In this document: positions 27,567-34,944 of the stretch, piece by piece
Position numbering within the stretch: position 1 is the first letter of the stretch
Layout: each line of letters starts with the position of its first letter
Assembly: GCA_003247225.1 (NCBI GenBank)
Contig: QKAK01000146.1
Span: 1-43,563 of the forward strand
Source: Spirochaetota bacterium
GTDB lineage: Bacteria > Spirochaetota > Spirochaetia > Treponematales > UBA12059
Direction: 5' to 3'
Length of the DNA: 43,563 nt
Notes under the pieces: generated by a model
What the model saw: the letters and a program-made list of their open reading frames with translations, nothing else
The model's database searches: none
Told to the model about the DNA's origin: nothing
Translations under genes and position numbers: made by a program

Positions 27567-29210
27567 CTAGCCTAAAAGCGAGGCGCTTGAAAGCGACAGC
27601 GCCTCGGCCACGCGAATGCCGTCGATGGCCGCCGACATGATGCCTCCGGCGTAGCCGGCTCCCTCGCCGCAGGGGAACAGGCCCCGTACCGCCGACTGCA
27701 GCCCGTCGTCCCTGGTCACGCGGACCGGCGACGAGGTGCGCGTCTCGACGCCGCAGAGCACGGCGTCGGTCCTGCCGAAGCCCGACAGCCTGCGGTCGAA
27801 GGCGGGCACGGCCTCCCGGATACCGGCCGCGACGAACGGCGGCAGGCAGGCGCCCAGCTCGGCGAGCGCGAAGGAGCCGCGTACCGACGGCGTGACGCCG
27901 CCCAGGCAGGCCGACGCCCGGCCTTCCATGAAGTCGCCGAGGGCCTGGACCGGCAAGGCCGACCGCCCGCGGGAGCCGGCCGAGGGCGAACCCGACGCCT
28001 CTCGCGCGGCCTCCCAGGCCAGGCGCTCCCAGCGCCGCTGGTACTCGACGCCGGCCAGGGGGCCGGAGCCGCCGAAGTCGTCGGGCCGTACCGACACGAC
28101 GACCGCGGCGTTGGCGTTCGGCGCGTCGCGGGCGTAGTCGCTCATGCCGTTGCAGGCCGTCAGCCCGGGCTCGGAGCTGGCGTCGACCACGTAGCCGCCG
28201 GGGCACATGCAGAACGAGTACACGCTCCGCCCGTCGGAGGCGCGATGGGTCAATTTGTAGTCGGCGGCGCCGAGGGCCGGATGGTTCCAGCTATCGCCGT
28301 ACTGCGACCGCGATATCATCTCCTGCGGGTGCTCGATCCGCAGTCCTATCGCGAAGGGCTTGCGCTCCATCGGCACGCCCTGCGCCGCGAGCGACGCGAA
28401 GGTGTCTCGCGACGAGTGGCCGATGGCCAGTACGACGGCCCCCGAGTCGATACGGGTCCCGTCGGCCAGGACGACGCCGCGCACGCGCCCGCCCTCGATG
28501 GCGAGGGCCTCGGCGCGGATCCTGAAGCGTATCTCGCCGCCGAGCGACTCTATCTTCCGGCGCAGGTTCCTGACCACCTCGACCAGCCTGTCTGTGCCGA
28601 TATGGGGCTTGCCGTCGAAGCGTATCGACTCCGGCGCGCCGGCGGCGACGAACTCGTCGAGCACGCGCCGGTCGCGGCCGGAGCCGTCCCCGCCCGAGGC
28701 GGTCAGCTTGCCGTCGGAATAGGTGCCGGCGCCGCCCTCGCCGAACTGCATGTTCGACTCGGGGTCGAGCTCCCCTCCGTTCCAGAACGACGATACGGCC
28801 AGGCTGCGCTCCTCGACCGCGTCGCCGCGCTCGATGACGACGGGCCTGAAGCCCGCCTCGGCGAGCGAGAGCGCGCAGAAGAGGCCCGCCGGGCCGGCGC
28901 CTATGACTACCGGCCTGTGGCCGTCCCGCCCCGAAGGCTCGGCGGACGGAGCCGGGAAGCGGTACGGCTCGGCCGGGGCCAGCTCGGTCGCCTTGGCCCC
29001 GAGGCTGCGCGACGGCGACTCGAGGCCGGCGGTGAGCGTGTAGACGAAGCGGACGGCGCGCTTGTCGCGCGCGTCGATCGAGCGGCGCTCGACGGCGAAG
29101 GACGCGAGGTGGCCCGGCCTGACGCCGAGCTCCTTGGCCGCGCGCTCGCGGAGGTAGCGCTCGTCGTGGTCGAGCGGGCAGTATACGTTATGGATACGGT
29201 AGAGGTTCAT
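27567..29210 (-). CDS. FAD-dependent oxidoreductase (COG2509-like)
   Basis: The 547-residue protein begins at ATG 29210 (MNLYRIHNVYCPLDHDERYL). An N-terminal segment with RAAKELGVRPGHLASFAVERRSIDARDK precedes the FAD Rossmann fold (PVVIGAGPAGLFCALSLAEAGFRPVVIERG). Further motifs are FGEGGAGTYSDGKLT, YSFCMCPGGYVVDAS and the C-terminal GLFPCGEGAGYAGGIMSAAIDGIRVAEAL. This layout marks the uncharacterised FAD-dependent dehydrogenases of COG2509; the substrate is unknown. It is the first gene of the operon, 11 nt before the cyclase. GGGGG lies just upstream and a TATACT hexamer only 6 nt before ATG, so the message may be leaderless or nearly so. An in-frame start at 29402 would overlap the divergent MerR gene. 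Confidence 0.9.
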   Translation of the reverse strand: MNLYRIHNVYCPLDHDERYLRERAAKELGVRPGHLASFAVERRSIDARDKRAVRFVYTLTAGLESPSRSLGAKATELAPAEPYRFPAPSAEPSGRDGHRPVVIGAGPAGLFCALSLAEAGFRPVVIERGDAVEERSLAVSSFWNGGELDPESNMQFGEGGAGTYSDGKLTASGGDGSGRDRRVLDEFVAAGAPESIRFDGKPHIGTDRLVEVVRNLRRKIESLGGEIRFRIRAEALAIEGGRVRGVVLADGTRIDSGAVVLAIGHSSRDTFASLAAQGVPMERKPFAIGLRIEHPQEMISRSQYGDSWNHPALGAADYKLTHRASDGRSVYSFCMCPGGYVVDASSEPGLTACNGMSDYARDAPNANAAVVVSVRPDDFGGSGPLAGVEYQRRWERLAWEAAREASGSPSAGSRGRSALPVQALGDFMEGRASACLGGVTPSVRGSFALAELGACLPPFVAAGIREAVPAFDRRLSGFGRTDAVLCGVETRTSSPVRVTRDDGLQSAVRGLFPCGEGAGYAGGIMSAAIDGIRVAEALSLSSASLLG

Positions 29211-29292
29211 GCCCCCAGTATACACGAACGCGATTCCCGATGCTCGTTGGGGCGCTTTAAATCTGATCATTTTTATCGTAGAATCGGCGTCC

Positions 29293-30114
29293 ATGAGAAA
29301 GCTGCGGATAGGCGAGCTATCCGGCCTCGTAGGTGCGAACGCGTCGGCGTTGCGCTTCTGGGAGGAACGGGGCATTACCGAGCCGGAGAAGGATTCGGAC
29401 AATAGCTATCGCCTCTATTCCGCCGAGGATTCGTGTCGTTTCCTGATGGCCAGGCGTTACCGCAGCTTCGGCTTCTCGGTGGACGCCGCCAAGGCGTTGA
29501 TAGGCGCCGCGGACCCCGAGGGCGGCGACGCGCTCCTGGCCAGGCGGCTGGCGGAGCTGGACGACGAAGCCAGGCGGGCGGTTGCCCTGCGCGACGAGCT
29601 GGCCCGTTACAGGCGCGCCTGCTCCAGCGCCCGCCGCGAGGTCGGCCGCTTCGAGCCCGACGTCCTGCCCGCGTCCAGCTATATCTTTACGATAGAGCGG
29701 GGCGCCTTCGTCGGCGACTCCGTCCGGCTGGAACTGTCGAGGCGATGGACCGAGCGGCTGCCGTTCGCCTCATTCGCGCTGTACGTGCCGCGCGAGGCTT
29801 TCTCGGGGGCTCGCGAGTGCCACGTCTCCTGGGGCTTCGGCCTGGGCGACGATCATCCCGATTCCCGGGCCGTGGTCGGCGCGGCCCGCGCCGCCGGCAT
29901 GGATATCCTGACCATGGAAGCACGGCGTTGCGTCCGTACCGCCTTCTACCGCGACGACCCGCGCGATATGAGGCCCGGCGAGCTGTCTCCCGTCATCGAC
30001 GCCTTCCACGAGGCCGGTTACGAGGCCTCGGGGCCGGCTATCGGCCACCTCCTCGAGGTGGCCGGCGCGGGCGACTCCACGCGTTACCTCTACGCGCTCT
30101 ATATTCCGGTGTGA
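29293..30114 (+). CDS. MerR-family regulator with C-terminal effector-like domain
   Basis: The 273-residue protein starts with a MerR winged helix (RIGELSGLVGANASALRFWEERGI...SYRLYSAEDSCRFLMARRYRSFGF) and a coiled-coil dimerisation helix at about 85-120. A roughly 150-residue C-terminal domain (SYIFTIERGAFVGDSVRLELSRRW...YLYALYIPV) resembles the GyrI/BmrR-type small-molecule-binding fold. It lacks the Cys cluster of SoxR and the metal-site Cys of MerR or CueR, so a drug-like ligand is more likely than metal or redox. The ATG at 29293 is 82 bp from the divergent oxidoreductase gene. A MerR-style promoter at 30153, just after this gene, points to control of the flavoprotein downstream. Confidence 0.9.
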   Translation: MRKLRIGELSGLVGANASALRFWEERGITEPEKDSDNSYRLYSAEDSCRFLMARRYRSFGFSVDAAKALIGAADPEGGDALLARRLAELDDEARRAVALRDELARYRRACSSARREVGRFEPDVLPASSYIFTIERGAFVGDSVRLELSRRWTERLPFASFALYVPREAFSGARECHVSWGFGLGDDHPDSRAVVGAARAAGMDILTMEARRCVRTAFYRDDPRDMRPGELSPVIDAFHEAGYEASGPAIGHLLEVAGAGDSTRYLYALYIPV

Positions 30115-30152
30115 AAACGCTATCGCGATATCGATACTTTTTACTTAATCTA

Positions 30153-30183
30153 TTGACCTTAAAGCGGCTTGAGGCTTTACGCT
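30153..30183 (+). promoter_or_regulatory. MerR-type promoter with SoxR-box-like dyad
   Basis: TTGACC (30153-30158) and TACGCT (30178-30183) are separated by 19 bp, the over-long spacer typical of MerR-activated promoters. Between them CCTTAAAGCGGCTTGAGG (30157-30174) is an 18-bp dyad whose arms CCT-[T/C]-AA and TT-G-AGG mirror each other. It strongly resembles the E. coli soxS operator (arms CCTCAA/TTGAGG), and its first CC overlaps the -35 in the same way. It lies 39 bp beyond the MerR gene and 40 bp before the flavoprotein ATG. Confidence 0.75.
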
Positions 30184-30222
30184 CCCGAACGCGGACGAAC
30201 GAGCCGCAAGGAGCGAAAGGAA

Positions 30223-32184
30223 ATGAAGAACAACGCGTTCAGGGGCCTCATCGCAGGCCTCGCGTGCGTAGGCATCGCGGCGGCCGCGCTGGTCGGCTGC
30301 GGTACCGTCGATTCGGCCGGAACGGCGGCGTATACGCCGGGCACCTATACGGCGGTCGGCCAGGGCAACTTCGGCGACGTCGAGGTCAGCGTCACCTTCA
30401 GCGCCACAAAGATCGTATCCATCACGGTCGGCGAAAACAGCGAGACTTCCGGCCTGTCCGATCCGGCCCTGGAGGGCATCCCCGCCGCCATAGTCAAGGG
30501 GCAGACCCTGGCCGTCGATACGGTTTCGGGAGCCACCCACTCGAGCGAGGCCGTACTGACGGCCGTCGCCGACTGCGTCAAGCAGGCCGGCGGCGACGTC
30601 GAGGCCCTCAAGGCCAAGAAGGGCGCGAAGACGGCCAAGGGAGCCAGGATAGAGAAGAGCGTTGACGTCGTCGTCGTCGGCGGCGGCGGCGCAGGCCTCG
30701 CGGCGGCCGTGTCCGCGGCCCAGTCCGGCGCGAAGGTCGTGCTCATCGAGAAGGCTTCGGCCCTCGGCGGCAACACGATCAGGGCCGGCGGCGCGTATAA
30801 CGCCGTCGATCCCGCCAGGCAGAAGGCGGTCAAGATGACCGCTCCCCTGCTCGGCGACCTCAAGTCATTCCTCGACATGGATGAGAAGTCGTTCGGCGAA
30901 TTCGGTCCGACCCTCGCGACGCTCAAGGGCCAGATCCGCGACTACCTCGCGTCGGGCTCTACCGCGCTGTTCGACTCCGTCGAGCTGCACGCGATCCAGA
31001 CCTACCTCGGCGGCAAGCGCGTCGACCTCGAGGGACATGAGATCCACGGGAACCTCGAGCTGGTGAAGACCCTCACCTCCGGCGCTCCCGAGGCCCTCGG
31101 ATGGCTCGAGTCGCTCGGGCTCACGTTCAGGGACGAGATCTCGACCGTGCTCGGCGCCCTGTGGCCGAGGACCCACGGCTCGACCTACCACGTCGGCACC
31201 GGCTTCATTTCCGTCCTGGCCGATAACGCGGCCAAACTCGGCGTGGAGATCATGCTCGATACCAAGGCCGACGAGGTCATCGTCCAGAAGGGCCGGGTCG
31301 TCGGCGTCAAGGCCACCAAGGCCGACGGCGCGTCGGTCGTCCTCAAGGCGTCCAAGGGCGTCGTTATGGCGACCGGCGGCTACGGCGCCAATCCCGAGAT
31401 GCGCGCCAAGTACAACACCTATTGGCCGTCCATGCCCCTGACCATGCCCACGACCAATACCGCCAACGCCACCGGCGACGGCATCGTGATGGGCGAGAAG
31501 GCCGGCGCCAAGCTGATCGGTATGGGATTCGTCCAGCTCATGCCCTCGTCCCACCCGGTATCAGGGGCCCTCTCCGGCGGGCTCTGGGGCAGCGCCGAGT
31601 CCCAGGTCTTCGTCAATAAGCAGGGTAAGCGCTTCGTCAACGAGTACGCCGAGCGCGACGTGCTCGCCTCCGCCGCCCTCAAGCAGACCGACGGCATCTT
31701 CTATATCATCTGCGACCAGGACTCGGCCGGAAACCCGCAGCCCGGTTCTAAGAACGGCTGGGGCGACGACGTCGATACCCTGATCAAGAACCACGACGTG
31801 TACAAGGCCGACACCCTGGCCGGCCTCGAGCAGCAGATCGGCATGCCCGCGGGCAGCCTCCAGGCGGAGATAGCCAAGTATAACGGCTATATCGCCTCCG
31901 GAGCCGATCCCGATTTCGGCAAGCGCAACTTCGGCGCCCCGCTCGTCAAGCCGCCGTTCTACGCGACCATCCGCTCGCCTTCAGTCCACCACACGATGGG
32001 CGGCCTGGCCATCGACGAGCTGGCCCGCGTGCTCGACGCGTCCGGTAAGGCGATCCCCGGCTTCTACGCCGCCGGAGAGGTCACCGGCGGCATCCACGCC
32101 GGCAACCGCCTCGGGGGCAACGCGATCGCCGACATCATGGTCTTCGGCAGGATAGCCGGCGCCAGCGCCGCGTCGTCCAGGTAA
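30223..32184 (+). CDS. Secreted FMN/FAD flavoprotein reductase (fumarate/urocanate reductase-like lipoprotein)
   Basis: The 653-residue protein from ATG 30223 (AAGGAG and AAAGGAA upstream) has a lipoprotein signal ending LVGCG. An FMN-binding domain at about 40-115 carries VDTVSGATHSSEAV, the S-G-A-T motif where ApbE attaches FMN covalently through phosphodiester to Thr. An FAD_binding_2 domain (VDVVVVGGGGAGLAAAVSAAQSGAKVVLIEKASALGGNT) runs to the end, with HHTMGGLAI and GEVTGGIHAGNRLGGNAI of the fumarate reductase group. This matches UrdA-like and FccA-like extracytosolic reductases, without haem. The substrate cannot be assigned. It is expressed from the MerR-type promoter and ends in a strong terminator. 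Confidence 0.92.
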   Translation: MKNNAFRGLIAGLACVGIAAAALVGCGTVDSAGTAAYTPGTYTAVGQGNFGDVEVSVTFSATKIVSITVGENSETSGLSDPALEGIPAAIVKGQTLAVDTVSGATHSSEAVLTAVADCVKQAGGDVEALKAKKGAKTAKGARIEKSVDVVVVGGGGAGLAAAVSAAQSGAKVVLIEKASALGGNTIRAGGAYNAVDPARQKAVKMTAPLLGDLKSFLDMDEKSFGEFGPTLATLKGQIRDYLASGSTALFDSVELHAIQTYLGGKRVDLEGHEIHGNLELVKTLTSGAPEALGWLESLGLTFRDEISTVLGALWPRTHGSTYHVGTGFISVLADNAAKLGVEIMLDTKADEVIVQKGRVVGVKATKADGASVVLKASKGVVMATGGYGANPEMRAKYNTYWPSMPLTMPTTNTANATGDGIVMGEKAGAKLIGMGFVQLMPSSHPVSGALSGGLWGSAESQVFVNKQGKRFVNEYAERDVLASAALKQTDGIFYIICDQDSAGNPQPGSKNGWGDDVDTLIKNHDVYKADTLAGLEQQIGMPAGSLQAEIAKYNGYIASGADPDFGKRNFGAPLVKPPFYATIRSPSVHHTMGGLAIDELARVLDASGKAIPGFYAAGEVTGGIHAGNRLGGNAIADIMVFGRIAGASAASSR

Positions 32185-32203
32185 CGGCTTCGCCGTTTAA
32201 CCG

Positions 32204-32234
32204 ACGCCGGCCGGGAATCCTTCCCGGCCGGCGT
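32204..32234. terminator. Terminator of the flavoprotein gene
   Basis: A perfect 14-bp stem (32204-32217 with 32221-32234, ACGCCGGCCGGGAA) with a 3-nt loop is followed by TCTTATT on the plus strand. It is probably shared with the convergent glycosidase-like gene. Confidence 0.8.
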
Positions 32235-32239
32235 TCTTA

Positions 32240-33190
32240 TTAGGCCCCTCGGGGCTTGCCGACGACTCGGCCTATCCGCTCCCTGCCGTCGCGTATCCTC
32301 CAGCCGTCGCGCGCGTTGAAGTACAGGTACCATAGGCCGTCGGCCTCGCGGAAGCGGCAGTCGCAGGCGTAGACGTGGGACGAGGCCCAGCCGGGCTTAG
32401 GCGCCAGGAGCGGCGCGTCCATGGCCGGCCTCCACGACCGGCCGTCTTCGGAGCGCAGCGCGAAGATCGCCGAGCGCGAGCGGCCTTCGGCGTCCGCGTA
32501 GAGGCGGTTCTGGAGGCCTATCCAGCCGTCGTCCATGCGCAGCGCCTTGATCGATCCGGCCGCGAGGTCCCCGGGAGCCGGCTCTATGACCGGCGACCCT
32601 TCCGGCTCGAACGGACCGGTCGGCGACGGACCGACGGCCAGGCCTATGCTCCTCGGCTCGCAGAAGCCGCAGTCGTCTATCCAGGCCAGCGACGCCGAGA
32701 AGTACAGGCGCCACTCGTCGCCGTCGCGGGCCACGCAGGGGTTCGACACCGACTCGCCGAGCCTATCGTCGCGCATCCAGCCGAGGGAAGGCTCGAGCAG
32801 GGTCCGCGGCGTCGACCACGAGGCGAGGTCCGCCGACGCGGATACCGCTACGGACGAGCTCCAGCGCCTCCTGCCCGGCAGGGCCGTCATCGGCAGCGCG
32901 AGCGGACGGTAACGCTCGAAGTACAGCAGGAACCCGCCGCCGACCGCTCGGATGAACGGTCGCATCGCGTTGGCCGCGACGACGCGGCGCCTTCGCCACG
33001 TTAGCCCGTCGGGCGACGAGAAACGGTGCACGCCCCAGGCCGAGTGGGCGAACAGCTCCCAGTCGCCGCTCGGGGTCTCCTCGGGGAACAGGAAGCTCGG
33101 GTCGGCGATTACCGGCGAGAAAGGCGGCGGCTCGATGAGCGGGCCTTCGGCCCCGGCCCAATCCAACATTAGGAAATCGTTAATGGTCAT
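32240..33190 (-). CDS. GH43/GH32-like five-bladed beta-propeller protein
   Basis: The 316-residue protein shows the repeated blades of glycosidases of the GH43/GH32/GH130 fold: PVIADPSFLFPEETPSGDWELFAHSAWGVHRFSSPDGLTW (catalytic-base-type D-P near residue 30), GGGFLLYFERYRPL, VSNPCVARDGDEWRLYFSASL and HVYACDCRFREADGLWYLYFNARDGWRI. It probably acts on a polysaccharide or oligosaccharide, but no signal peptide is visible, so a cytoplasmic substrate is likely. No Shine-Dalgarno sequence precedes ATG 33190, and ATG 33169 is an alternative start. Neighbouring genes give no sugar-specific clue. Confidence 0.75.
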   Translation of the reverse strand: MTINDFLMLDWAGAEGPLIEPPPFSPVIADPSFLFPEETPSGDWELFAHSAWGVHRFSSPDGLTWRRRRVVAANAMRPFIRAVGGGFLLYFERYRPLALPMTALPGRRRWSSSVAVSASADLASWSTPRTLLEPSLGWMRDDRLGESVSNPCVARDGDEWRLYFSASLAWIDDCGFCEPRSIGLAVGPSPTGPFEPEGSPVIEPAPGDLAAGSIKALRMDDGWIGLQNRLYADAEGRSRSAIFALRSEDGRSWRPAMDAPLLAPKPGWASSHVYACDCRFREADGLWYLYFNARDGWRIRDGRERIGRVVGKPRGA

Positions 33191-33280
33191 GTTAAAAGCT
33201 TAGCGCATCATCGTTCGAAGCGCAAATTCTATCGGGGTCGCGTGTAGCGGCGACGGGCCGAGGCGGGTATACTGCGTTCC

Positions 33281-33958
33281 ATGCGATCATCGAACCAGTC
33301 CGGCCGATCCGGCCCCGGGGCCGTGACCGACGGCGTCTACGCCCGCCTCCGCGAGGCCATCGTCAGCGCCGAGCTCCGGCCGAACGGCCGCCTCGTCGAG
33401 AGCGAGCTCGCCGTCAGGCTCGACGTGTCCCGGACGCCGGTGCGCGAGGCCCTGCTGCGGCTCGAGCAGGAAGGTTTCGTGCGGCGCGAGCGGGGCTGGG
33501 TGGTGCGCGAGAACGAGCCCGAGGAGGTGCGCTCCAGGCTCGAGTGCCGCGTGGCCATCGAGGGCTACGCCGCCCGGCTGGCCAGCCAGCGGCGTGACGA
33601 GGCGCGGCTCGCGTCGCTACGCGGGCTGGCAGAGGCGATGCTCGCGGGCGACCGCGAGCCCGGCCGGATGCACGCCCTGAACGACTCGTTCCACGGGCTG
33701 ATACTCGAGGCGTCGGGCAACGCCACGCTGGCGCTGCTGCACGCCCAGACCAAGATGAACTACTGGGACCTCAGCGTGCCGGTCGTCTTCACCCCGGACG
33801 ACGACAGGCTGGTCGACGAGCAGCACGCGGCCCTGCTCGCCGCCATAGCCGACCGCGACGCCGACGAGGCGGAGCGCGTCGCCAGGGCCCACGTGCAGCG
33901 TACCCTGGACATCGTGCTCGGCGAGCTCAAGGCCAGGTACCGGGGCTTCTCGGCCTAG
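33281..33958 (+). CDS. GntR-family regulator (FCD/FadR subgroup)
   Basis: The 225-residue protein has a GntR winged helix (VYARLREAIVSAELRPNGRLVESELAVRLDVSRTPVREALLRLEQEGFVRRE) and an all-helical FCD ligand domain (LECRVAIEGYAARLAS...LNDSFHGLILEASGN...DEQHAALLAAIADRDADEAERVARAHV) whose E-x-R, D-x3-H and H residues usually bind a metal and a carboxylate. A TATACT hexamer lies 7 nt before ATG 33281 with no ribosome site, so the message may be leaderless. Its stop overlaps the convergent rpiB stop. The divergent glycosidase-like gene is one possible target. Confidence 0.93.
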   Translation: MRSSNQSGRSGPGAVTDGVYARLREAIVSAELRPNGRLVESELAVRLDVSRTPVREALLRLEQEGFVRRERGWVVRENEPEEVRSRLECRVAIEGYAARLASQRRDEARLASLRGLAEAMLAGDREPGRMHALNDSFHGLILEASGNATLALLHAQTKMNYWDLSVPVVFTPDDDRLVDEQHAALLAAIADRDADEAERVARAHVQRTLDIVLGELKARYRGFSA

Positions 33959-34383
33959 CGGCGCAGCTTGTCGACGCGCCTCTGGTGGCGCCCGCCCTCG
34001 AACTCGGAGGCCATGTAGCGCTCTATCATGTCGACGACCGGCACGCCGTACTCGACCCGCCCGCCGAACGCGATGAAGTTCGCGTCGTTGTGGCGCTTGC
34101 ACATCTCGGCGGTGTACAGGTCGAAGACCTGGGCGCAGCGTATGCCGTCGACCTTGTTCGCCGCTATCGAGATGCCTATGCCCGAGCCGCAGCACAGGAT
34201 GCCGAAGTCGAAGCCGCCGGCCAGGTAGCGCTCGGCCGCGAGCTTGGCCATGTCCGGATAATCCACCGAGTCGCCCGAGTCGACGCCGAGGTTCTCCACG
34301 CGGTGGCCCTTGGCGACGAGGGCCTCTACGATGGCCGACTTGAGCTCGACCGCGCCGTGGTCGTTGGCTATCAGGATGTTCAT
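33955..34383 (-). CDS. rpiB: Ribose-5-phosphate isomerase B
   Basis: The 142-residue protein starts at ATG 34383 (GGAGGACC upstream). It contains ANDHGAVELK (ligand-binding D-H), the active-site loop GILCCGSGIGISIAANK with the catalytic Cys pair near residues 67-68, and RHNDANFIAFGGR. It interconverts ribose-5-phosphate and ribulose-5-phosphate in the pentose phosphate pathway. Length matches the RpiB/LacAB family. It follows the moaE-like gene by 25 bp on the same strand, so the two are probably one unit. An in-frame ATG at 34404 is a less likely start. Confidence 0.95.
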   Translation of the reverse strand: MNILIANDHGAVELKSAIVEALVAKGHRVENLGVDSGDSVDYPDMAKLAAERYLAGGFDFGILCCGSGIGISIAANKVDGIRCAQVFDLYTAEMCKRHNDANFIAFGGRVEYGVPVVDMIERYMASEFEGGRHQRRVDKLRR

Positions 34384-34408
34384 GGTCCGTCCTCCGTCCG
34401 CCATACTA

Positions 34409-34804
34409 TCACGGGCGCTCGATCAGGGCGATGCCCTCTTCCTTCTTTATCTCGTCGACTATCCACGAGCAGGCCTCGAACGATCGGTCCCTGGACACGG
34501 ACGAGACTATGGCGAGCAGCACGGTATCCTTCGCGCCTATCGTACCGAGCCGGTGGACGACCAGGGCGTTGGCGAGGCCGAAGCGCTCGACGGCCCGGGC
34601 CGCTATCGCCTCGAGGAAGCCGTCCGGATCGGGCGAGAGCGCCCGGAGCTCGACCGCCGAGAAGTCCGGTACTATCTTTCCCGGCCGCTTGACCCGGCCG
34701 TGGTGCAGCACGACGGTGCCGCTGCCGTCGCCCTCGCGCTCGATGAACGAGCCGTAGAGCCCCATATGGTCGATAGCCTCGGTCGTAGCGTACGCGGTGA
34801 TCAT
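34409..34804 (-). CDS. MoaE-like protein (molybdopterin synthase large subunit family)
   Basis: The 131-residue protein aligns by eye with MoaE: SGTVVLHHGRVKRPGK, VVHRLGTIGAKDTVLLAIVSSVSRDRSFEACSWIVDEIKKEEGIALIERP. MoaE with MoaD inserts sulfur into precursor Z to form molybdopterin. The first of the two C-terminal Lys positions (DEIKK) is kept, but the W-K-x-E end of typical MoaE is replaced by ALIERP, so the second active-site Lys appears to be missing. No other moa gene is in the window. GGAGG precedes ATG 34804. It may be a divergent or non-catalytic relative. Confidence 0.75.
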   Translation of the reverse strand: MITAYATTEAIDHMGLYGSFIEREGDGSGTVVLHHGRVKRPGKIVPDFSAVELRALSPDPDGFLEAIAARAVERFGLANALVVHRLGTIGAKDTVLLAIVSSVSRDRSFEACSWIVDEIKKEEGIALIERP

Positions 34805-34944
34805 GGCCGTGCCTCCGTTCGGGGCCTTTGTACGCCGAAGCCGCGCCCGGGGTCAAGCTCGCGGCTAAACGACGGCCCTCTACAGGCCGATACTGAAGCA
34901 GGGGCGTACCGCGACGGTCCGCCCGTCCCGAGAGGAGCCGACGC

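Noticed and set aside
25705-27570. 621-codon plus-strand frame across the cyclase gene
   Set aside because: Antisense shadow without motifs; the cyclase and ATPase motifs are clear on the minus strand.
29293-30114. Calling the MerR protein SoxR
   Set aside because: The operator looks SoxR-like, but the protein lacks the four-Cys [2Fe-2S] motif and has a large effector-type C-terminal domain.
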